Shown here: positions 16,384-24,609 of the stretch, one piece after another | How the letters are laid out: each line of letters begins with the position of its first letter | Numbering within the stretch: position 1 is the first letter of the stretch | NCBI GenBank assembly: GCA_964554335.1 | Contig: CAZKOF010000012.1 | Location: forward strand, 1-38,459 | Source: UBA3263 sp964554335 | Lineage (GTDB): Bacteria; Bacteroidota; Bacteroidia; Bacteroidales; Muribaculaceae | Direction: 5' to 3' | DNA: 38,459 nt | Notes under the pieces: generated by a model | Database searches by the model: none | What the model was told of the DNA's origin: nothing | Seen by the model: the letters and a program-made list of their open reading frames with translations, nothing else | Made by a program: the position numbers and the translations under genes

Positions 16384-17865
16384 TTAATAGTTGCGCGCAA
16401 AGATTACGCGGCGGTGCGAGGGCTTGCCGGTGAGCATGTCCACGCCCTCCTCCTCGGGAGCGTCCATAGGAATGCAGCGAATCGTTGCTTTGGTTTCGTC
16501 TTTGATGCGCTCTTCGGTTTCGGGGGTCCCGTCCCAGTGTGCCAGAATGAAGCCGCCCTTTTCGAGCTGAGCTTTGAAGTCTTCGTAGGTGTCGACCTTA
16601 TAGGTCATATCTTCGCGGTGTTTCAAGGCTTTGCGGTAGATGTTGTCCTGGATTTCCTCGAGCAGCATGGGGATGCGCTCGACGATGGTGTCGAAGCTAT
16701 CAACCTCTTTCTCGAGGGTGTCGCGGCGCATGATTTCAACCGTGCCGTTCTCGAGGTCGCGGGCGCCGATTGCAAGGCGTACGGGCACGCCTTTGAGTTC
16801 GTAGTCGGCGAATTTGAAGCCGGGACGTCGGTTGTCGGCGTCGTCATATTTGACGCTGATGCCTTTGGCGCGGAGCGCTTCGATGACGGGCATGATTTTG
16901 TCGGTCACGGCTTTGAGTTGCTCGTCGTTTTTGTAGATGGGGACGATTACGACCTGGATGGGCGCCAGGTGGGGCGGGAGCACGAGGCCGTTGTCGTCGG
17001 AGTGGGTCATGATAAGCGCACCCATAAGTCGGGTTGAAACGCCCCATGACGTTGCCCATACGTATTCAAGCTCATTCTGCTTGTTGACGAACTTGACGTC
17101 GAACGCTTTTGCAAAGTTCTGGCCGAGGAAGTGGCTCGTGCCGCTCTGCAGGGCCTTGCCGTCCTGCATCATGGCCTCGATGGTGTAGGTCTCGAGAGCG
17201 CCGGCAAAGCGTTCGTTGGCGGTCTTGACGCCGGTCACTACGGGGACGGCCATGTATTTTTCGGCAAAAGTCTTGTAGACGTTGAGCATCTTGATGGCTT
17301 CGGCCTGAGCCTCGTCGGAGGTTGCATGGGCTGTATGGCCTTCCTGCCAGAGGAATTCGGCGGTACGCAGAAACATTCGTGTGCGCATTTCCCAACGCAT
17401 CACGTTTGCCCACTGGTTGACGAGTATGGGCAGGTCGCGATAGCTCGTAATCCAGTTCTTATATGTGTTCCAGATAATGGTTTCGGACGTGGGACGGATA
17501 ATCAGTTCCTCTTCGAGTTTGGCCTCGGGGTCAACAACAACGCCGCCGCCGTCGGGGTCGTTCATCAGGCGATGGTGAGTGACAACGGCACATTCCTTTG
17601 CAAAGCCTTCAACGTGTTCGGCCTCGCGTGAGAGGAATGACTTCGGGATAAGCAGAGGGAAGTAGGCGTTCTGATGTCCTGTTTCCTTGAACATCTTGTC
17701 GAGCTGTTGTTGCATCTTCTCCCATATTGCGTAGCCATAGGGCTTGATTACCATGCAACCGCGCACGGCGCTCTGCTCGGCGAGGTCGGCCTTTACGACG
17801 AGGTCGTTATACCATTGCGAGTAGTTCTCGCTGCGTTTGGTTAAATGTTGAAGTTCTACTGCCAT
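16384..17865 (-). CDS. proS: Prolyl-tRNA synthetase, short archaeal/eukaryote-like type (ProS type 3)
   Basis: Class II synthetase of 493 residues, without the YbaK-like editing insertion of the long bacterial form. Motif 2 region is RWEMRTRMFLRTAEFLWQEGH; proline-pocket and ATP elements include IRPTSETIIWNTYKNWI and GTSHFLGQNFAKAF. Motif 3 is replaced by the type 3 WGVSTRLMGALIMTHSDDNGL. An anticodon domain (PIQVVIVPIYKNDEQL) and the typical C-terminus ending in Tyr (IFARNY) follow. The stop codon directly abuts RNase P RNA. It is divergent from psd, with a shared 126-bp promoter region. Confidence 0.95.
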   Translation of the reverse strand: MAVELQHLTKRSENYSQWYNDLVVKADLAEQSAVRGCMVIKPYGYAIWEKMQQQLDKMFKETGHQNAYFPLLIPKSFLSREAEHVEGFAKECAVVTHHRLMNDPDGGGVVVDPEAKLEEELIIRPTSETIIWNTYKNWITSYRDLPILVNQWANVMRWEMRTRMFLRTAEFLWQEGHTAHATSDEAQAEAIKMLNVYKTFAEKYMAVPVVTGVKTANERFAGALETYTIEAMMQDGKALQSGTSHFLGQNFAKAFDVKFVNKQNELEYVWATSWGVSTRLMGALIMTHSDDNGLVLPPHLAPIQVVIVPIYKNDEQLKAVTDKIMPVIEALRAKGISVKYDDADNRRPGFKFADYELKGVPVRLAIGARDLENGTVEIMRRDTLEKEVDSFDTIVERIPMLLEEIQDNIYRKALKHREDMTYKVDTYEDFKAQLEKGGFILAHWDGTPETEERIKDETKATIRCIPMDAPEEEGVDMLTGKPSHRRVIFARNY

Positions 17866-17927
17866 ATCTTATTCGGGCTTTCACCCCGAGGTTTATAGGT
17901 TTATTGTTTAGGGTTTATTTGTGTGTG

Positions 17928-17935
17928 CAAAGTTA
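17928..17935 (-). promoter_or_regulatory. -7 box for proS (divergent promoter region)
   Basis: TAACTTTG on the minus strand, 63 bp before the proS ATG. The -33 region has TTTC (plus 17955-17958) at 19 bp instead of TTTG, so the promoter is probable but not perfect. The box overlaps the -33 area of the opposite psd promoter. Confidence 0.65.
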
Positions 17936-17943
17936 CGCATTTA

Positions 17944-17973
17944 TTTGTTTTTAAGAAAATTTTTGTAACTTTG
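17944..17973 (+). promoter_or_regulatory. Promoter of psd-pssA
   Basis: TTTG at 17944-17947, 18-bp spacer, TAACTTTG at 17966-17973. The psd ATG lies 18 bp after the box, so the leader should be only about 12-15 nt. The spacer is one base short of the usual 19-21. Confidence 0.75.
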
Positions 17974-17991
17974 CACCCGTATAAATTTGAA

Positions 17992-18708
17992 ATGGGCAAG
18001 GTTAAGAAAACACTTAAGCGTGTCAGACTGCACCGTGAGGGGACAGATATTCTGCTTGTTACACTTGCGTTGCTGCTGATTGTCAACATACTCGTGTGGT
18101 GGACATCAACGGTCGCCGGCGTGATTATTTCGTCGGTCACGTCTGTGTTCTATCTCTTGTTGGTGAACTTTTTCAGATCTCCGAAGCGAAACTTTACAGG
18201 CGACCGCGAAAACGTTGTTGTCAGTTCTGTCGACGGCAAGGTGGTTGCCCTCGAGGAAACCTACGAGCCTGAGTATCTCAAGCGCCGTTGCATTCAGGTC
18301 AGTGTTTTCATGACTATTCTTGATGTCCATGCCAACTGGTTTCCGGTCGACGGCGAGGTAATCTATGTTACTCACCATAGCGGCCGCTTTCTTAGCGCAT
18401 GGTTGCCTAAATCGAGTACTGAAAACGAGCGTTCAACCGTGGTTATACGCACCGATGACGGCCAGGAGATTCTTATGCGTCAGGTCGCCGGAGCGATGGC
18501 CCGCCGTATCGTGACCTATGCCGAACCCGGCAATGCCGCAAACATCGAAGACCATATGGGCTTCATCAAGTTCGGGTCGCGGGTCGACATTTATCTTCCT
18601 CTCGGCACGGAAATTCTGACGGAAATAAACCAAAAAACCGTCGGCGGTGTTACTCCTATAGCACGTCTGCGCCCGAATATCTCTGAAAATATCGACAATG
18701 AGCAATAA
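17992..18708 (+). CDS. psd: Phosphatidylserine decarboxylase proenzyme
   Basis: Makes phosphatidylethanolamine from phosphatidylserine at the inner membrane. 238 residues with two close hydrophobic helices at about 18-60 (LLVTLALLLIVNILVWW onward), Asp81 in SVDGKV, His113 in DVHANWFP, and the self-cleavage site FGSRVD with Gly195-Ser196, which generates the pyruvoyl group. It is the short, archaeal-type PSD common in Bacteroidetes. ATG 17992 is chosen over an upstream in-frame GTG at 17923 because the promoter -7 box lies between them. It overlaps pssA by 11 bp, so the two steps of PE synthesis are coupled. Confidence 0.95.
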   Translation: MGKVKKTLKRVRLHREGTDILLVTLALLLIVNILVWWTSTVAGVIISSVTSVFYLLLVNFFRSPKRNFTGDRENVVVSSVDGKVVALEETYEPEYLKRRCIQVSVFMTILDVHANWFPVDGEVIYVTHHSGRFLSAWLPKSSTENERSTVVIRTDDGQEILMRQVAGAMARRIVTYAEPGNAANIEDHMGFIKFGSRVDIYLPLGTEILTEINQKTVGGVTPIARLRPNISENIDNEQ

Positions 18709-19381
18709 AATCCGCTCCAATACACCGAATCTCGTAACTTGCCTGAATATCACGTCGGGTTGTGTCGCTTTGGCTCTTGCCTTTCACGAAAAGTTTGATT
18801 ATGCCTGCATTGCCATTATTGCGGCTGCGGTGTTTGACTTTCTCGACGGCGCCATTGCGCGTGCGCTCGGTGCATATTCAGAAATGGGCAAGGAACTGGA
18901 TTCTCTGTGCGACGTTGTCAGTTTCGGTCTTGCCCCTGCGGCTATTGTCTATATGATGCTCCCGGCGCCGGCGTCATATTTCGCACTGCTGATTGTTGTC
19001 TGTGGCGCGGTGCGTCTCGCGCGCTTCAATGTTGACACACGTCAGACCGACGGCTTCATCGGGTTGCCTATCCCGGCCAATGCCCTGTTTTGGATCGGCA
19101 TGGTCGCTTTTTGGAAGAATTTCCCTCCGGAGCAGTCGCAGGTATGGACTTATGCCTTGATGGTCACTTTGGTAGCTTTCGCAATGGTTGCGCCGGTACG
19201 TCTTCCCTCACTGAAATTCCACAATTTCAAGTTCGGACGGGAGAATAATCCGCGCTTCATGTTGATAATCATAGCGGTTGCCATGCTTATTTGGATTGGA
19301 GTTCCGGGTCTTGCGGTGACTGTTGCCCTATATTTCCTCTATGGAGCCATCTATACGTTGGCTTCGCGTAAACTCGCATAA
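18698..19381 (+). CDS. pssA: CDP-diacylglycerol-serine O-phosphatidyltransferase
   Basis: Transfers phosphatidyl from CDP-diacylglycerol to serine. 227 residues, strongly hydrophobic with about six to eight membrane helices. The CDP-alcohol phosphotransferase motif is complete: Asp47, Asp50, Gly51, Ala54, Arg55, Gly64, Asp68 and Asp72, with exact D-x2-D-G-x2-A-R-x8-G-x3-D-x3-D spacing. It belongs to the integral-membrane type II PssA class. Its ATG lies inside the end of psd (11-bp overlap), and the product feeds directly into Psd. Confidence 0.95.
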   Translation: MSNKIRSNTPNLVTCLNITSGCVALALAFHEKFDYACIAIIAAAVFDFLDGAIARALGAYSEMGKELDSLCDVVSFGLAPAAIVYMMLPAPASYFALLIVVCGAVRLARFNVDTRQTDGFIGLPIPANALFWIGMVAFWKNFPPEQSQVWTYALMVTLVAFAMVAPVRLPSLKFHNFKFGRENNPRFMLIIIAVAMLIWIGVPGLAVTVALYFLYGAIYTLASRKLA

Positions 19382-19413
19382 AATTCCTATCTCCCACTCT
19401 CGCTTCTTTCACT

Positions 19414-19743
19414 ATGTCATTGTTCTTTGCAATCATTATAATCTTGCTGGTGTGGTTTCTTTTAATCTCACCGTTTATCAGGCTCGTGCGTGTTTCCCGT
19501 CAGTGGCAAAACACGTTCAAGCAGGCTCAACAGCAACAACAACGCAGGCAGCAACCGCAGCAAGAGCCGCGGTCGGGGGCCAAAAAGAAAATAGACCCTG
19601 CAGTCGGGGAATACATAGAGTTTACTGAGACCCGGGTGTCGCAGACGACTCCCGCCGAGGATGACAAAAGCTCCACGACGACTCACGTAACAGAGTCGCA
19701 AATCACCGACGTCACCTGGGAGGACCTGCCCCCGCGGAAGTAA
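19414..19743 (+). CDS. DUF4834-like small membrane protein
   Basis: 109 residues: one N-terminal membrane helix (about 3-25, MSLFFAIIIILLVWFLLISP), a Gln-rich cytoplasmic stretch (about 38-50) and a conserved patch KKKIDPAVGEYIEFTET. This matches the Bacteroidetes family annotated as DUF4834, whose role is unknown. It lies 32 bp below pssA on the same strand, so it is probably co-transcribed with psd-pssA. The next gene is convergent with only 26 bp between. The family call is by recall of the KKIDP-xxGEY pattern. Confidence 0.75.
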   Translation: MSLFFAIIIILLVWFLLISPFIRLVRVSRQWQNTFKQAQQQQQRRQQPQQEPRSGAKKKIDPAVGEYIEFTETRVSQTTPAEDDKSSTTTHVTESQITDVTWEDLPPRK

Positions 19744-19769
19744 AGCACATCCGACACATCTTCGACGTT

Positions 19770-20429
19770 TTACATAAAGGTATAGGTGGGGAGGGGGAGC
19801 GAGGGGGCGAAGATAAGGGGAGTGGAGGGATGGCGGCGGGCAAGGTAACGTCGGATAAAGCCGACGGTATCGGCGGCAATTCGTTGGTCGGAACTGTCGA
19901 AGTGTGTGTTGTAGATGACTGCGGTCATAGGAATGGCCCGTCGCTCCAGGGCTTCAAATGATAGGAGGGTATGGTTGATTGAGCCGAGCGTTCCGTTTGT
20001 TACAAGAATGACCGGCAGCGAACGTGAGGCAATATAGTCTATCGTCCAGAAATCATCGGCCAGTGGAACCATCAGCCCGCCGGCGCCCTCGACGAGTACA
20101 ACATCGTAGCTGCGGCTTAGGGTTTCAATCGCGGCGTCAATCGTGTTAAAATCAATCGGGCGACCATCAATCTCTGCAGCGAGTTGGGGGGAGCATGGGT
20201 AACTGAATATCTGTGGCGCGGTAAGTCCTGTTGTGTCTTCGGGCAGGGTGCATCCCATTATGCGGCGGTGTACGTCGATGTCTTCCGAGTGTCCGATATT
20301 ACCCGTCTGAATGAATTTCAGAGTTGCAACGCGTTTGCCATCGTCCATTAGTTTGCGCGCGTACCATCCTGTTGCATAGCTTTTTCCGGCATCGGTATGA
20401 ATGCCGCTGATGAATATAACGTTGTTCAT
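19770..20429 (-). CDS. bioD: Dethiobiotin synthetase
   Basis: ATP-dependent carboxylation of 7,8-diaminopelargonate to dethiobiotin. 219 residues; P-loop variant GIHTDAGKS at 9-17 (usual GTDTxVGKT); EGAGGLMVPL, the substrate loop; and TNGTLGSINHTLLS. ATG 20429 overlaps the bioGC stop by 4 bp (ATGA) and gives the standard N-terminus MNNVIFISG; a longer in-frame reading inside bioGC is rejected. It is the last gene of the biotin run, convergent with the DUF4834 gene. Confidence 0.94.
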   Translation of the reverse strand: MNNVIFISGIHTDAGKSYATGWYARKLMDDGKRVATLKFIQTGNIGHSEDIDVHRRIMGCTLPEDTTGLTAPQIFSYPCSPQLAAEIDGRPIDFNTIDAAIETLSRSYDVVLVEGAGGLMVPLADDFWTIDYIASRSLPVILVTNGTLGSINHTLLSFEALERRAIPMTAVIYNTHFDSSDQRIAADTVGFIRRYLARRHPSTPLIFAPSLPLPTYTFM

Positions 20430-21733
20430 TGCTTTCTTAAAATCATGTAGATCGGTTGATATGTGAGTGAGCAGCGGCCGTCGGTCGTGCGGGGGTATCG
20501 GCGTATCAGTTCGCGAATGGAGCAAGAAGCGCTGCGTGCGTTCACCCCGGCTTTGCGCATATGGTCGAGCACGTCAATCGGCTCGCGGAACATTTTTTTG
20601 ATAATACCGGAGTGTAGCTCAAGAATAGAAAACCCGTCAGGCACAATCCTGCGCAATGACTCTTCGGGAAGATATGGTAACGGCACGGCCCCTGCCTCGG
20701 TAAGTTCTGAAAAAGTCTGAGGTCCAAAAGTTGAAATCACAACAAGTCCACCGGGCTTTACAACGCGGAGACATTGAAGTATGAACGCCGCAGGAGAGTT
20801 GAACCACTGAATTGTCGAGGCCGACACAATGGCATCGAATTCGGCATTAACATGACGGATTTCGACTTCGGCGTCGGCGCATACAACCGCCTCGGAAGCC
20901 GGAGCCATGTCCCATAAGGTCAGGGAGTTTACTTTTTGGCGGTAAAGGCCGGTGAAATATCCTGTCCCGACGCCGATTTCAAGAATATCGCCCTGCACCG
21001 GACCGTGTTTTTGCCAAAGTGAGAAAAGATGATCGGCAATACGATGTTGCATGTCCGCGGCATTGTCGTACGTTTTATGTCCGCGTGCAAAGCGTGAGGT
21101 CATCAGTGATTTGTCAATGACAAATCGATATATTATTTCCTGAAAGTCGGGAGTATGAGATCCATGTATCTCCGCAATCTCGGCTCTCCCGGACCATGAG
21201 GCCCTCTGGTTGGCGGCAGGGAAAATGCGGTCATCGGAAGATATTACGGCCCGGTCCCAACGAAAATCCACGCATTCGCGTGGGAAGCCGTCGAGTTCAG
21301 CTTTCAGCGACTCAATCGTGCGCTCACCTCTTGAAGCTGTCGGGGCTCCCATGCGGCGCCGGAATTTAGCCAGAGTCTGCTCACTCAGACCGGCGGCGGT
21401 TGACTCGAAGATGGCCACGGGAATTCCTTTCGTGTCACTTACGGGTTCGGGAGTGCCGTTTACCGCGACGGTCAAAGTCAGCGGCAAACATCCTGCTGTC
21501 AATTCCGCCGCATGTACACCGAGCGACCAGGCAATCAGCACAACCTCGTCATATCCGGGCAATTCGACAGTCTGCAGTGCCGAATAATCGTGGGCAACAG
21601 CGATGTCGTAACCCGGGCAGACAACGTTGTAGAAGAAGTCCGGTGTGACGCTCCAGCCCGAATAAATCAACAACAGTCGCGGTTTGTCAGTCTTTGATAT
21701 GAAGGAGATTTTCAAGTGGCAAAAGTTGATCAA
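20426..21733 (-). CDS. bioGC: BioG-BioC fusion: pimeloyl-ACP methyl ester esterase and malonyl-ACP O-methyltransferase
   Basis: A 435-residue two-domain protein. Residues 1-205 match BioG (DUF452): LLLIYSGWSVTPDFF near the N-terminus and the nucleophile elbow IAWSLGVHA around residue 70, which cleaves methyl pimeloyl-ACP. Residues about 210-435 match BioC: FARGHKTYDNAADMQHRIADHL, the SAM-binding ILEIGVGTGYFTGLY, and CLRVVKPGGLVVISTFG, which methylates malonyl-ACP to prime pimelate synthesis. Both ends of the pimelate route are thus on one chain. There is no ATG near the expected start; TTG at 21733 or TTG at 21715 are candidates, both within the bioF 3' end (overlap 47 or 29 bp). The stop overlaps bioD by 4 bp. 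Similar fusions are known in Bacteroides. Confidence 0.88.
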   Translation of the reverse strand: MINFCHLKISFISKTDKPRLLLIYSGWSVTPDFFYNVVCPGYDIAVAHDYSALQTVELPGYDEVVLIAWSLGVHAAELTAGCLPLTLTVAVNGTPEPVSDTKGIPVAIFESTAAGLSEQTLAKFRRRMGAPTASRGERTIESLKAELDGFPRECVDFRWDRAVISSDDRIFPAANQRASWSGRAEIAEIHGSHTPDFQEIIYRFVIDKSLMTSRFARGHKTYDNAADMQHRIADHLFSLWQKHGPVQGDILEIGVGTGYFTGLYRQKVNSLTLWDMAPASEAVVCADAEVEIRHVNAEFDAIVSASTIQWFNSPAAFILQCLRVVKPGGLVVISTFGPQTFSELTEAGAVPLPYLPEESLRRIVPDGFSILELHSGIIKKMFREPIDVLDHMRKAGVNARSASCSIRELIRRYPRTTDGRCSLTYQPIYMILRKQ

Positions 21734-22787
21734 CGGTTAGGTTTGCAGATAAGCTGAAGCGGAGACGCTCGGTCCCTGGAGGCACTGTCGGAGTGCGTAT
21801 CGGCAACACTTTGAAGCCATGTTCGAACAGTTTGGATGACAGCGCGAGGGCCCGGCCACTATCACCGACGATGAGTGGCTGGATATAGGTTGGGGCAGAC
21901 GTGCCGAGAATCTTGCCGAGTTCAGAAGAAAGCGTCCGAAGATGCTCACGTCGGGCATCCATTTGGTCCAGATGCTCGATGACAAACCGACTCCATGCAC
22001 AATTTATCGGAGGAATGGCGGTTGAGAAAATCAGAGACCGGGCCGAATTTACGAGATACTCTCGGACGTCGGGATCGCGTACGGCAATGAACGCACCGAC
22101 CGACGCCACTGCCTTTCCGAGGGTGCCGACAATGACATCGACCGATGGATTGTCGACGGCAATTCCGAGACCTCCCCGGCCAAGCACGCCGAAAGCGTGG
22201 GCTTCATCAACATATAAAAGTGAATTAGGAGTCTTTGCATCGGCAATCTCTGCGAGTGGAGCAATATCGCCATCCATCGAATAAACCGATTCGCATACAA
22301 TCAGCACGCGCTCGAAATCATTGGCATTTTTATCGAGAATCAGACGAAGATGGGCAACGTCATTGTGGCGGAAGCGCTCAAATCGTGCTTTGGATAGCAT
22401 CATGCCGTCGATTATCGACGCATGAACAAGTTTGTCGGCAACTATCAGTGTCCGTCCCTTTGCCAGAGCTGATACTGCACCGACATTGGCGTGATAACCG
22501 GAATTAAACAACAGGGTAGGGCACCCGTAAAGGTCGCCAAGCAATGATTCCAGTGCCGTAAACTCTTTCTGTTTCGCGGCCAAAAGCCGGGATGCACATG
22601 CTGAGAACGCTGGCAGTTCCGTCATATTGTCAAGAAAACGACGTTTCAACTCCTCATCCTCCCCGATGCCGAGATAGTCGTTGGAGCTGAGATCTATGAC
22701 ATTGCGGGAAACAGTATCTTCCGGAATTCGCCTCAGGTTATTGGACGAACGCAGCGACTCAAGGACTTCCGAATAGTAGTTCATCAT
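21687..22787 (-). CDS. bioF: 8-amino-7-oxononanoate synthase
   Basis: PLP enzyme joining pimeloyl-ACP and L-alanine. 366 residues; SSNDYLG near residue 34; FNSGYHANVGA; VDEAHAFG with Asp194 and His197; and the Schiff-base Lys225 in GTLGKAVAS. The ATG at 22787 overlaps the coaE-bioA TGA by 4 bp; the next codon is also ATG. Length is slightly below the usual 380-400. It sits between bioA and bioGC in one overlapping run. Confidence 0.95.
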   Translation of the reverse strand: MMNYYSEVLESLRSSNNLRRIPEDTVSRNVIDLSSNDYLGIGEDEELKRRFLDNMTELPAFSACASRLLAAKQKEFTALESLLGDLYGCPTLLFNSGYHANVGAVSALAKGRTLIVADKLVHASIIDGMMLSKARFERFRHNDVAHLRLILDKNANDFERVLIVCESVYSMDGDIAPLAEIADAKTPNSLLYVDEAHAFGVLGRGGLGIAVDNPSVDVIVGTLGKAVASVGAFIAVRDPDVREYLVNSARSLIFSTAIPPINCAWSRFVIEHLDQMDARREHLRTLSSELGKILGTSAPTYIQPLIVGDSGRALALSSKLFEHGFKVLPIRTPTVPPGTERLRFSLSANLTVDQLLPLENLLHIKD

Positions 22788-24604
22788 TTGATAATCTCAA
22801 GCATTTGGGTCACCAACGTGTCCAGTTCGTTGTCTGAGATGACGTATGGAGGCATAACATATACATTGCGTCCAAACGGACGGACCCATATGCCACGTTC
22901 GACACACTGCTTTTGGAACGACCCTAAATCAACCGGCTCTTTCATCTCAACAACACCAATTGCACCAAGTACTCTCACGTCGGCAACAGAGTTGAAGTCT
23001 CTTGCCGGCGCGAGCCGGTCGTTCAGGCGGTTTTCGATACGGGCGATTATTGTTGACATATCAGCCTCGTCAAGCATTGTCAGCGACTCCAGGGCAACGG
23101 CACACGAGAGGGGATTTGCCATAAATGTCGGGCCGTGCATCATAACTCCGGCCTCTCCGCGAGAGATTGTGTCGGCCACTTCCTTGGTGGTGAGCACTGC
23201 GCTCATGGTCATATATCCTCCTGTTAGTCCCTTGCCTACCATCATGATGTCCGGCTCCACTCCGGCGTGTTCGCAGGCGAAACAACGCCCCGTGCGCCAA
23301 ACCCCGGTTGCTACCTCGTCAAAAAGCAGATAAATCTCCAACTCATCGCAGACACGACGTAACTCCCTAAGATACTGAGGATGGTAAAAGCGCATGCCGC
23401 CGGCGCCCTGGACTATCGGCTCGAGAATCACTCCAGCAAGTTCATCCCGATGCTCGCGCAGAATCTTTTCCATAGGTTCGAAGTCCGCAGGATCCCACTC
23501 TTGACCGAACTTAACCCGGGGCGATGGAGCAAAGTAGCGGACAGGGAGTGCCGATCCGAAAGCACCGTGCATGCCTGTTACGGGATCGCAGACACTCATG
23601 GCGTTCCATGTGTCGCCGTGATATCCTGAACGGATTGTCGCAAAATTCGTGCGCTTGTGCGAGGCATGGCGACTGACTGCCGCCTGGATTGCCATTTTCA
23701 TCGCAACTTCAATGGCTACCGACCCCGAATCTGCATAAAAAATATTATTCATTGACGGCGGTGCCAGTTCAAGCAGTTTCTTGCCAAGCTCAATAGCAGG
23801 CCTGTGGGTCAGACCGCCAAACATCACATGGCTCATTGACTTCAGCTGGCGTTCAACGGCCGCATTAAGGCGCGGATTGTTATAACCGTGAATCTGACAC
23901 CACCATGAGGCCATTCCGTCGATCAGTTCACGACCGTCCTCAAGGATTATTTTGCATCCGCGGCAACTTTCAACGAGATACGTTGGCAGCGGATTGATTG
24001 TCGAGGTGTAAGGATGCCAGAGATGCTCCCTGTCAAAAGTATCGTTCAATAATTCCATGATTCTCGGGAGGAGAGGAGTGTTTTCGTCATTGACAATAAT
24101 AAGATGAGCCGGATTGACCCCGGCGTTCTGAGATGCGATTCTACGCTCTACCTCATCGCGAGTGAGCCCGTTTCGTTTCATGACCCTCTGAACGCGCATA
24201 TCGATCGGTGCGGTGACTTCCCATACATCATCAACAAATCGGTCAAACCCGCTTTCATACAATATCGCTGTCTCCACGAAAATATGTCGTGCGTGCTGCT
24301 TACCGGCCCATTGTCTGAAATGATGTCCAACAGCCCCATGAACAATGGCGTTCAGTTTTTTCAGTTTGTCAGAATCTGAAAATACACATTTGGAAAGCTT
24401 GCTGCGGCATATGCTGCCGTCTTCGTTGATTGCTGCCGGAGTAATTTCATCAGCTATACGCCTTTTTATCTCCGCGTCGGAGTTCATCAGCAACTTGGCG
24501 TTGACATCACAATCATATACCGGATACCCGAGAGAACGAAGCGCATGGCACACAACCGATTTGCCTGCTCCGATGCCTCCGGTTATTGCAGTTATATGCT
24601 TCAT
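22784..24604 (-). CDS. coaE-bioA: CoaE-BioA fusion: dephospho-CoA kinase and DAPA aminotransferase
   Basis: One uninterrupted 606-residue frame. Residues 1 to about 188 are dephospho-CoA kinase: P-loop GGIGAGKS at 9-16, VYDCDVNAK at 29-37, the lid ETAILYESGFD near 111-121 and RVQRVMKRNGLTRDEVERRI. Residues 191-606 are adenosylmethionine-8-amino-7-oxononanoate aminotransferase: DREHLWHPYTS at 191-201 is the usual BioA N-terminus, followed by DGMASWWCQIHGYNNP, LLFDEVATG with Asp429, and the PLP lysine Lys458 in VGKGLTGGYM. No internal stop or start separates the parts; the linker is only a few residues (MELLNDTF). The last CoA step and a biotin step are therefore on one chain. It lies 5 bp after ybbR and overlaps bioF by 4 bp. 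Confidence 0.93.
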   Translation of the reverse strand: MKHITAITGGIGAGKSVVCHALRSLGYPVYDCDVNAKLLMNSDAEIKRRIADEITPAAINEDGSICRSKLSKCVFSDSDKLKKLNAIVHGAVGHHFRQWAGKQHARHIFVETAILYESGFDRFVDDVWEVTAPIDMRVQRVMKRNGLTRDEVERRIASQNAGVNPAHLIIVNDENTPLLPRIMELLNDTFDREHLWHPYTSTINPLPTYLVESCRGCKIILEDGRELIDGMASWWCQIHGYNNPRLNAAVERQLKSMSHVMFGGLTHRPAIELGKKLLELAPPSMNNIFYADSGSVAIEVAMKMAIQAAVSRHASHKRTNFATIRSGYHGDTWNAMSVCDPVTGMHGAFGSALPVRYFAPSPRVKFGQEWDPADFEPMEKILREHRDELAGVILEPIVQGAGGMRFYHPQYLRELRRVCDELEIYLLFDEVATGVWRTGRCFACEHAGVEPDIMMVGKGLTGGYMTMSAVLTTKEVADTISRGEAGVMMHGPTFMANPLSCAVALESLTMLDEADMSTIIARIENRLNDRLAPARDFNSVADVRVLGAIGVVEMKEPVDLGSFQKQCVERGIWVRPFGRNVYVMPPYVISDNELDTLVTQMLEIIK

Positions 24605-24609
24605 TTCGG

